From Prodigiosinella confusarubida (lineage in GTDB: Bacteria; Pseudomonadota; Gammaproteobacteria; Enterobacterales; Enterobacteriaceae): a DNA stretch of 64,000 nt. The stretch covers positions 868,001 through 932,000 of the forward strand of contig NZ_CP025085.1 in assembly GCF_002847015.1 (NCBI RefSeq), read 5' to 3'. Below are positions 57,724 to 64,000 of this stretch, piece after piece. How positions within the stretch are numbered: the stretch's first letter is position 1; each line of letters starts with the position of its first letter. The notes under the pieces were generated by a model. It saw only the letters and a list, made by a program, of their open reading frames with translations, ran no database searches and was not told where the DNA came from. The translations under genes were made by a program, and so were the position numbers.

Positions 57724-57897
57724 ATTCGTTATCTACCGATGGCCCCAAAACAGGGGGATGTTATTCCCACCACGGATAATTAGGCGGATTTCTTTTCGTT
57801 GTCAAAACCACACGTTTCGACTTTATCCGGTAACGTCAATGGCACGCGTACTTCCACACGGGTGAATTGCTCCGGCTCACTGACCACGGTGATGCCA
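57724..57897 (+). repeat. Repeat copy 2: duplicated 3' end of btsS plus downstream flank
   Basis: 174 bp identical in length and about 97% identical to 60805-60978. It carries the 30-bp core (57744-57773) and, on the minus strand, the last 39 codons and stop of btsS (57780-57897). Direct orientation relative to the intact gene. This is the pattern left by an element that integrated at the 3' end of btsS or by a tandem duplication. Confidence 0.92.
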
Positions 57898-57902
57898 ACG
57901 TT

Positions 57903-58076
57903 TTATTCAAAAAAGAGTCCCGTTGCTTTGCATGCATCAGTCGCTAACTCTTGAGCCTCACCATCTCGCCTGTTTGTTGCTGTCAAATAGGCTTGTATGT
58001 GCGCTTCAACTTCTTGCTCAAGGGGCAGTGTTGAATAAAAATACTTAAAGGGCCTGATATGGCAGCCCTTCTCTGG
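57903..58076 (-). pseudogene. Fragment of an unknown gene (repeat B, copy 2)
   Basis: An open frame of 57 codons without a start, beginning just after an in-frame TAG: PEKGCHIRPFKYFYSTLPLE, then QEVEAHIQAYLTATNRRDGE and AQELATDACKATGLFFE before TAA. The natural-looking C-terminus suggests this copy keeps the true gene end, while copy 1 (55275-55413) is cut off after ELAT. Family not recognised. Confidence 0.55.
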
Positions 58077-58077
58077 C

Positions 58078-58367
58078 TAACACATGGCAACCTTAGTAAA
58101 ATTATTATGAATGACCACTACAAGCTTGAGCCGAAAGATTTTTCCAAAGTATGAATTGGGGACTACATGGGAAACGCTTTAAGCGCGAAGGCCTATGTGT
58201 GTAACAAGAGCGAGATGGACTACGATCGGAAAAAACGACAACGTATTCTGGGTTACATGAGCAAGATGGTTCCGCATCTGGCTTAATGGTGGGCCCATTT
58301 ACCTCGGTCTCAGTACCAGAAAATTATTGGTTTTCTGCAACGTGCTCAAAGTACATGAGGGAATGAG
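58078..58367. other. Decayed sequence upstream of the AraC gene
   Basis: About 290 bp. One stretch (about 58190-58285, + strand) reads AYVCNKSEMDYDRKKRQRIL before ending in GYMSKMVPHLA and TAA, which has coding character but no start or recognised family. The remainder holds the promoter of the AraC regulator. Confidence 0.4.
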
Positions 58368-59207
58368 ATGGTTGAACTATCTACCGGGAAAGATTGGGTT
58401 TACAGGGCTCCAGAGTCGGGTAAGCTGGAAAGAATTGAAGCCTATTTTTCAAATCATGGCTACGATCCGCATCGCCATGATACCTTTGCTATCGGCAGAA
58501 CCTTATCCGGTGTTCAAAGTTTTCATTACCGCGGCGCCATGCAACATAGTCTGCCAGGTAATACAATCGTCCTCTATCCTGATGAGGAGCACGACGGCCA
58601 AGCTGGAACGCAGGAAGGCTTCCGCTATCGTATGATTTATGTTGAGCCAGCCCTGATACAACAGATCCTCAAAGGTAAGCCACTTCCTTTCATCAAGAAT
58701 GGGATTACCACCGACCCTCGACTTTTTCAGGCAACCAATACGTTACTGCAACAGATGGATTGCCAAATCAACCCAATGGAAGAGGATGATGCCCTTTACG
58801 ATCTTGCCATTGCATTAAGCGAGACGGTAGGGCAGTCGATAACAAACAATAAATCATTTGATTATCTCGCGGCAGAACGTGCCAGAGAATATATTAACGT
58901 CTCACTGGATAGAAACATCACATTAGATGAACTTGCGGAGCAAGCAGGACGCGACCGCTGGAGTTTATCTCGTGATTTCCGATTGCTTTTTGGGACCAGC
59001 CCCCACCGTTATATAACGATGCGCAGACTGGATATTGTGAAGTCCTGTTTAATGCAAGGGGAATCGATCATCGACGCGGCTATGATCGCGGGGTTCTTTG
59101 ATCAGAGCCATATGTCACGACACTTTACCAAAACATTCGGTTTGACACCGTTTCGCTGGAAATCTATTCATAGCAAAAACACCAAGCGAAACGGCACAAA
59201 AATTTAG
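58368..59207 (+). CDS. AraC-family transcriptional regulator
   Basis: 279 residues. The N-terminal cupin-like sensing domain (HGYDPHRHDTFAIGRTLSGVQSFHYRG, about 30-55, and PGNTIVLYPDEEHDG) is followed by two helix-turn-helix units (LDELAEQAGRDRWSLSRDFRLLFGTSPHRYI and IIDAAMIAGFFDQSHMSRHFTKTFGLTP). A GAGGGAATGAG site precedes the ATG. It is convergent with a LysE-type exporter gene; such AraC/LysE pairs are common, the regulator sensing an amino acid or toxic metabolite and switching on its export. Confidence 0.9.
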   Translation: MVELSTGKDWVYRAPESGKLERIEAYFSNHGYDPHRHDTFAIGRTLSGVQSFHYRGAMQHSLPGNTIVLYPDEEHDGQAGTQEGFRYRMIYVEPALIQQILKGKPLPFIKNGITTDPRLFQATNTLLQQMDCQINPMEEDDALYDLAIALSETVGQSITNNKSFDYLAAERAREYINVSLDRNITLDELAEQAGRDRWSLSRDFRLLFGTSPHRYITMRRLDIVKSCLMQGESIIDAAMIAGFFDQSHMSRHFTKTFGLTPFRWKSIHSKNTKRNGTKI

Positions 59208-59344
59208 CGCCTTTCAGATATTCTGACTGGGTACCAGTATCTACATTATTATCTGACGTTCAATATCATTTGAAATGTGTGCCACAGGCATAATTTCCCA
59301 ACCTGAGTACCCAAGAGAATTAGCGGATAACATAATGATCTTCC

Positions 59345-59953
59345 TTACATTAAATTGACACCAATTAAGAAATCGTATGCCATAAATACACCAGCAGATA
59401 TCAACATCAGCCCCATCAATCTATTCAGTCTATTAAACCATTTTTCATTAGTGATTCTTTCTCCGAGCACTGATCCGATAAAAGAATAAATACCTGGTGC
59501 GCCCGCGCCGCCTACAGAAATTAAAGCCGAAACCGTTAGAATCATACTTCCGGTGATATGAGAAGAAGGATACATCACTGTAGTTATTGGTAACACAACA
59601 AGCATTCCCTTGGGATTTAATGCCTGAATAAAAAAACCATTCCAGAAAGTAAGATTATTTCTTCTCGTAGCCTCTTTCGAACCATTTATCCCTACATAAG
59701 AGGTCATCATTTTTAACGCCAAATAAAATGTATAGATTGCACCGGCTAAAGCAATATAGGGTAAATAACGATGAGAAATCACTGCTTCTCCAGTGTAACC
59801 AAACAGCAGGAAAAGAGTAAACATTGCGAAACCTACGCCAATAAAAAAACCGACCGTTTTTTTGAAATTGCCGGTTAGTCCAGCATTCAAACCCATAAAA
59901 TTAACGGGACCGGGGCTGTACATTACACTGACAGCATAGAGAAAGATCTCCAT
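59345..59953 (-). CDS. LysE/RhtB-family amino-acid exporter
   Basis: About 202 residues from the ATG at 59953, placed five bases after AGGAG; 59956 is an alternative and the frame runs on to 60058. Six hydrophobic segments, the family signature MYSPGPVNFMGLNAGLTG and the second block FFIQALNPKGMLVVLPITTVMYP. It exports amino acids or analogues. It faces the AraC gene tail to tail; both are AT-richer than the core genes and sit between repeat copies 2 and 3, suggesting transfer as one cargo. Confidence 0.88.
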   Translation of the reverse strand: MEIFLYAVSVMYSPGPVNFMGLNAGLTGNFKKTVGFFIGVGFAMFTLFLLFGYTGEAVISHRYLPYIALAGAIYTFYLALKMMTSYVGINGSKEATRRNNLTFWNGFFIQALNPKGMLVVLPITTVMYPSSHITGSMILTVSALISVGGAGAPGIYSFIGSVLGERITNEKWFNRLNRLMGLMLISAGVFMAYDFLIGVNLM

Positions 59954-60255
59954 CATAGCTCCTGTTTGCTCTGTAACACTGATGCCAACAGTGTTTAACA
60001 CGTTGAGATATTCAACTTCATGAATATTATCTGTAGATTGAATAATGCCTTTTGCCATAAATAAAAATATTTAAATACCGTGACAATGCCTTTTCGCTCC
60101 AAGACGCGGAACATTGACTCAGGGGGATACGACGCCGTTCACTCTCTAAGAATAAGCACAGCTAAAATACTCAATTTTTCTTTGACAAAACCAAAAGTTG
60201 AATAAACTGAGGGCGATGTGCAACAACATTAACTGTGGTTTCAACGCATTCAGCT

Positions 60256-60384
60256 ATATACCCGCCATACTTCAAGTTGCAGGTGTGTTGGCGGCGTTCG
60301 TTCACCCGAATCACTTACCTGAGTAAGCTCCTCGGGATTCACTCTCTTGCCGCCTTCCTGCAACTCGAATTATTTGGGGTATAT
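60256..60384. repeat. ERIC element (enterobacterial repetitive intergenic consensus)
   Basis: About 129 bp bounded by ATATACCC and GGGTATAT and largely palindromic: CTTCAAGTTGCAGGTG is mirrored by CTGCAACTCGAA, and the centre GTTCACCCGAATCACTTACC and GTAAGCTCCTCGGGATTCAC matches the ERIC core used for ERIC-PCR. Non-autonomous, not coding. Confidence 0.92.
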
Positions 60385-60679
60385 CAAGTACCACAGAACA
60401 TAATTGTGTGTTTTTCCCATCTTGATCAGAGGAATCGATCACAGTAATCAGGTTGAAGAAACGATAATTCAGATGCTATTCGTTTTTATTGTACGTTTGT
60501 GCAATATCTGGGGACAGGTTAAGTCTGGGCCTTTTATTTAAACAAAAATAGTTATTTATCATATGATTGGCTATCTCATACGGACGCATTTAATGTTACT
60601 TATCACCCATTTAGCGGCGGACTCACTTAGGAATATTGCAAGATTTACTGCGAGCCAGCCGCGTTACACTTAGCGTCAT

Positions 60680-60860
60680 TATCAAGCAGCCGGTGATTTT
60701 ATTTTCTCGGTATATTACGCTGTGGCATAGAGAATATTTTTTAATATTGCTGGATATTTATAATTAAAGTAGCAAATTATTCTACATAAAGCGGTCTATC
60801 CTGCATTCGTTATCTGCCGATGGCCCCAAAACAGGGAGATGTTATTTCCACCACGGATAA
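60680..60860 (+). repeat. Repeat A, copy 3, downstream flank of btsS
   Basis: This is the native-looking flank of btsS. Its left part resembles 55093-55268 and its right part, with the 30-bp core at 60825-60854, is nearly identical to 57724-57779. No gene is seen; the response-regulator gene btsR expected here is absent. Confidence 0.8.
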
Positions 60861-62591
60861 TTAGGCGGATTTCTTTTCGTTGTCAAAACCACACGTTTCG
60901 ACTTTATCCGGTAATGTCAATGGCACGCGTACTTCCACACGGGTGAATTGCTCCGGCTCACTGACCACGGTGATGCCATAGCGATGGCCGTAACGCGCTT
61001 TGATACGGCGGTCCACCAGATTCATGCCCAACCCATCGCCGCCGCTGCGTGGCTGATAGGTACCGGCATTGTCTTCTACCGTCAGTTCCAGCGTGTTGGC
61101 GTGTAATCGTCCCCGGATGCAAATATGGCCGCTTTCCAGCATCTGGGAGGTCCCATGTTTGATGGCATTTTCTACGATGGGTTGCAGTGAGAATGCTGGC
61201 AGCCGTGCTTCCAGCAGTGATTCCGGCAGCGAAATATCTACTGTCAGATGATCGGCGAAGCGCGCTTTTTCAATATCCAGATAGGCGTTGACGTGCTCCA
61301 TCTCATCACTTAGCGATACCTCATCATTGCTGCGCTTGAGGTTTTTGCGAAAGAAGGTCGACAGCGATAGCACCAGATGGCGGGCATAGTCTGGATTGCG
61401 GCGAATGACCGCTGAAAGCGTATTCAGCGCATTGAACAGAAAATGAGGGTTGACCTGTGCATGGAGCAATTTTATTTCGGATTGCACCAGTAACTGTTTT
61501 TGTTGTTCAAAGCGGCCAGCCAGAATCTGTGCGGACAGCAGATGTGCAATCCCTTCGCCCAGTGTGCGGTTAATGCTGGAAAACAGCTTGTTCTTCGGCT
61601 CGTACAGTTTGATAGTGCCAATCACCCGTTGCTCCTCTCCACGCAACGGGATGACCAGCGTTGAACCCAGCTTACAGTGGGGGGAAATGGAGCAGGTATA
61701 GGGCACCGCATTGCCGTCGGCGTAGACCACCTGGTTATTATCAATCGCCCGGTGAGTGTGAGGTGAAGTAATGCGCGAACCAACTTTATGGTGATCATCC
61801 CCCAGCCCGATAAATGCCAGCAGTTTTTCCCGGTCGGTGATAGCCACGGCACCGACGCCCAGCTCTTCATACAAAATGCGGGCCACACGCATACTGTTTT
61901 GTTGATTGAATCCCTGTCTCAACGCTCCTTCGGCCCGTGCCGCGATTTGCAAAGCTTTGGCGGAGAATGCGGAGGTATACTTCTCGAAGATCGCTCGTCG
62001 ATCGAGCAGAATGCGCATAAACATAGCGGCACCGATGCTGTTGGTGATCATCATTGGCAACGCAATGTCCTTGACCAGTTCCAGTGCCTGGTCAAACGGA
62101 CGAGCCACCAGCAGGATGATAAGCATCTGTAATATTTCGGCGACCAGTGTAGTGAGCGCCACGACCAATGGCTGGAACAGTTGATCGATACGGTTACGCC
62201 GGGCCAGGCTGCGATGGAGCAAGCCACCGACCAGACCTTCCACAATAGTAGAAAGCATACAGGCCAATGCAGTCATGCCGCCCATGGAATAGCGGTGCAG
62301 CCCACCGGTTAGTCCCACCAGAAACCCTACTGATGGGCCGCCCAGGACGCCACCCAGTACGGCACCGATAGCCCGGGTATTGGCAATGGAGTCATCAATA
62401 TGCAGACCAAAGTACGTACCCATGATGCAGAACATCGAAAAAGTCAGGTAACACACCAGCTTGTGTGGCAGACGAATAGTGATCTGCATGAGTGGAATGA
62501 ACAACGGGGTCTTGCTGAGCAGATAGGCAATAACCAGATAAACACACATTTGCTGTAAGAGGGAAAGAATAAGATCGATTTGGCTAACCAT
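60861..62591 (-). CDS. btsS: LytS-type sensor histidine kinase BtsS (YehU)
   Basis: 576 residues, colinear with E. coli BtsS (561), the high-affinity pyruvate sensor. Order: a 5TM-Lyt membrane domain (about 1-200, IANTRAIGAVLGGVLGGPSVGFLVGLTGGLHRYSMGG), a GAF domain (about 220-360, GAVAITDREKLLAFIG), then a His_kinase domain with HAQVNPHFLFNALN carrying the phospho-accepting His and the ATP-binding VENAIKHG and GLGMNLVDRR. In E. coli it phosphorylates BtsR, encoded just downstream; here that place is taken by repeat A and the AraC/LysE cargo. Confidence 0.93.
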   Translation of the reverse strand: MVSQIDLILSLLQQMCVYLVIAYLLSKTPLFIPLMQITIRLPHKLVCYLTFSMFCIMGTYFGLHIDDSIANTRAIGAVLGGVLGGPSVGFLVGLTGGLHRYSMGGMTALACMLSTIVEGLVGGLLHRSLARRNRIDQLFQPLVVALTTLVAEILQMLIILLVARPFDQALELVKDIALPMMITNSIGAAMFMRILLDRRAIFEKYTSAFSAKALQIAARAEGALRQGFNQQNSMRVARILYEELGVGAVAITDREKLLAFIGLGDDHHKVGSRITSPHTHRAIDNNQVVYADGNAVPYTCSISPHCKLGSTLVIPLRGEEQRVIGTIKLYEPKNKLFSSINRTLGEGIAHLLSAQILAGRFEQQKQLLVQSEIKLLHAQVNPHFLFNALNTLSAVIRRNPDYARHLVLSLSTFFRKNLKRSNDEVSLSDEMEHVNAYLDIEKARFADHLTVDISLPESLLEARLPAFSLQPIVENAIKHGTSQMLESGHICIRGRLHANTLELTVEDNAGTYQPRSGGDGLGMNLVDRRIKARYGHRYGITVVSEPEQFTRVEVRVPLTLPDKVETCGFDNEKKSA

Positions 62592-62976
62592 GATGGAACG
62601 TACCTCACTAATCGGTGCCTGCCGATTTTACGCTTTTAATGTGGCGCGTGACATTTGCATGATCAATGTTCAGTAAAATGATGATTCATAATTTATTCCT
62701 ATAATATTTCGATGCAAAAGTTTAGCTATTTCTTAAATATTTTTTGGTTTCTTGACTAAGCTAATTTAAGGCTAACTTGATGAACACATTTTTTTGTATC
62801 AGGTATTGCCGCGATCAGTAATAACCCATCAGGTTAGCCATATTTTTTATAGGGTTAGGTTAATTCTTTTTTGTTACAGGGTTAAGAAATCATTATTCGG
62901 ACAATAACACCAATATTATCATTTATCCCTTTAACATATTTAATGAATTCAGATGGTTAATTAGAGGATGGATACC
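62592..62976. other. Divergent regulatory region btsS-glgB
   Basis: 385 bp of AT-rich sequence with no gene. It should contain promoters for btsS (left) and the glg operon (right). No operator was recognised. Confidence 0.5.
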
Positions 62977-64000
62977 ATGTCAGGGTTTTCTGATCATCAT
63001 GTAATTGATCTCCTTTTTTCCGGCCACTATGCCGATCCTTTTGCTGTGTTGGGTATGCACGAAACTGCTAATGGTCTGGAGGTACGGGCTTTGCTTCCTG
63101 ATGCTAGCGACGTGCATGTCGTGGATGCCCGCAATGGGCACAATGTGGGACAACTGATCTGTCAGGATGAGCGTGGTTTTTTTTCCGCCGTAATCCCTCG
63201 CCGGAAAAAACGTTTTAGTTACCGTCTGTCAGTCATCTGGCGGAAGGAAACGTATCTGATTGACGATCCTTACCGTTTTGGTCCGTTGTTGCAGGATTTG
63301 GACATCTGGCTGCTGGCGGAAGGCCGTCATCTGCGCCCGTTTGAACGAATGGGCGTACATCCTGAAACACTGGATGGCGTGGAGGGTATGCGTTTTGCCG
63401 TGTGGGCACCCAATGCGCAACGGGTTTCGGTAGTAGGGAATTTCAATTTCTGGGATGGACGTCGTCATCCAATGCGCCTGCGTAGTGAGAATGGCATATG
63501 GGAACTGTTTCTCCCCGCTGTCCATTTCGGCGAGCTTTACAAATACGAAATCATCGACTGTTACGACAATGTATTGCTGAAGTCGGATCCTTATGCCTTT
63601 GAAGCTCAAATGCGCCCAGACACTGCTTCTCTGATCAGTCCTCTGCCGGAGAAGGTGACATCCTCTGTGCAGCGTCAGCAGGCTAACGATCTGCCGGCAC
63701 CCATCTCCATTTATGAGGTGCATCTGGGATCGTGGCGACGTCATACCGACAATAATTTCTGGCTCAGCTATCAGGAACTGGCCGAGCAACTGGTGCCTTA
63801 TGTCAAAGAGATGGGGTTTACTCACGTTGAACTGATGCCGATCAATGAGCATCCGTTTGATGGTAGCTGGGGTTATCAGCCGCTGGGGTTATATGCACCA
63901 ACCCGCCGTTTTGGTACGCCAGAAGCGTTTCAGATGCTGGTAAACACGTTTCATCAGGCGGGTATCAATGTGTTACTGGATTGGGTGCCGGGTCATTTCC
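62977..64000 (+). CDS. glgB: 1,4-alpha-glucan branching enzyme (3' end outside window)
   Basis: The frame is open to the right edge, so only the first 341 residues are seen. The start [29 protein letters not shown] at 62977 has AGAGG nine bases upstream; an in-frame ATG at 62968 touches that site. The N1 domain (about 1-110) is followed by a CBM48 domain ([30 protein letters not shown]) and the beginning of the GH13 barrel ([45 protein letters not shown]). GlgB adds alpha-1,6 branches to glycogen. In E. coli it follows asd directly; here 17 kb separates them. Confidence 0.95.
   Translation, partial: MSGFSDHHVIDLLFSGHYADPFAVLGMHETANGLEVRALLPDASDVHVVDARNGHNVGQLICQDERGFFSAVIPRRKKRFSYRLSVIWRKETYLIDDPYRFGPLLQDLDIWLLAEGRHLRPFERMGVHPETLDGVEGMRFAVWAPNAQRVSVVGNFNFWDGRRHPMRLRSENGIWELFLPAVHFGELYKYEIIDCYDNVLLKSDPYAFEAQMRPDTASLISPLPEKVTSSVQRQQANDLPAPISIYEVHLGSWRRHTDNNFWLSYQELAEQLVPYVKEMGFTHVELMPINEHPFDGSWGYQPLGLYAPTRRFGTPEAFQMLVNTFHQAGINVLLDWVPGHF

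Noticed and set aside
58190-58285. Possible coding remnant (AYVCNKSEMDYDRKKRQRIL) before the AraC gene
   Set aside because: No start codon, ribosome site or recognised family; kept only as decayed sequence.
55093-60860. CRISPR array or insertion-sequence ends as explanation of the repeats
   Set aside because: Repeats are direct, long, unequal and separated by kilobases; there is no spacer periodicity, no terminal inverted repeats and no transposase.
63229-63852. 207-codon frame on the minus strand at the right edge
   Set aside because: It is the shadow of glgB, whose + strand frame matches the branching enzyme throughout.

Overview
The window looks like a chromosomal segment of an enteric gammaproteobacterium of the order Enterobacterales, most likely a plant-associated Pectobacteriaceae relative (Dickeya/Pectobacterium/Brenneria/Lonsdalea). 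This rests on protein-level recognition: most products read almost colinearly with Escherichia coli K-12 proteins, and E. coli gene order is kept in blocks (hemC-hemD-hemX-hemY opposite cyaA; cyaY; lptM-dapF-yigA-xerC-yigB-uvrD; corA; rarD-yigI-pldA-recQ-rhtB-pldB-yigL; ryhB, yhhW pirin, gntR/gntK; yhgN-asd, and glgB). Genus is an inference. No rRNA or tRNA gene was seen.

Layout. 1-0.8 kb: the end of an AT-rich Ham1/RdgB-like nucleotide pyrophosphatase and a small membrane protein. 1-2.7 kb: a zinc-less MDR oxidoreductase and a DJ-1/PfpI protein. 3.2-10.1 kb: a complete L-idonate/gluconate operon, idnD-idnO-idnT-idnR-idnK, ending in edd, so idonate is converted to 6-phosphogluconate and then dehydrated to KDPG (Entner-Doudoroff); two or three GntR/IdnR-type operators lie in front of idnD. 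10-14.3 kb: hemCDXY. 14.6-33.3 kb: the cyaA to yigL core block, with a CRP site before a TTG-started cyaA and a LexA box before uvrD. 33.4-39.2 kb: divergent glpT and glpABC with GlpR-type operators and a CRP-like site between them. 39.2-39.35 kb: the iron-responsive sRNA RyhB behind a Fur box. 39.5-43.4 kb: pirin, gntR, gntK and a GntP-family permease with a GntR operator. 43.5-46.6 kb: yhgN, asd and a metallo-beta-lactamase-fold protein.

46.9-62.6 kb is an accessory stretch lying between asd and glgB. It holds nikR, a methyltransferase and nikABC (nickel uptake, but without the ATPases NikD/NikE), an aldo-keto reductase, cyuA (cysteine desulfidase), then an AT-rich patchwork of 30 to 180 bp direct repeats, an integrase remnant, an AbiE-type toxin-antitoxin pair, a divergent AraC regulator/LysE exporter pair, an ERIC repeat, and the sensor kinase gene btsS. 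Part of the 3' end of btsS is duplicated about 3 kb away, and its expected partner btsR is not next to it. The window ends inside glgB.

The most interesting points are the patchwork at 54.6-61 kb (three direct repeats delimiting two cargo modules), the idn-edd operon with its operators and an internal perfect hairpin, a RyhB with an apparently longer 5' part, the nik locus that has lost its ATPases, and a small frameshifted membrane-protein gene upstream of cyuA.
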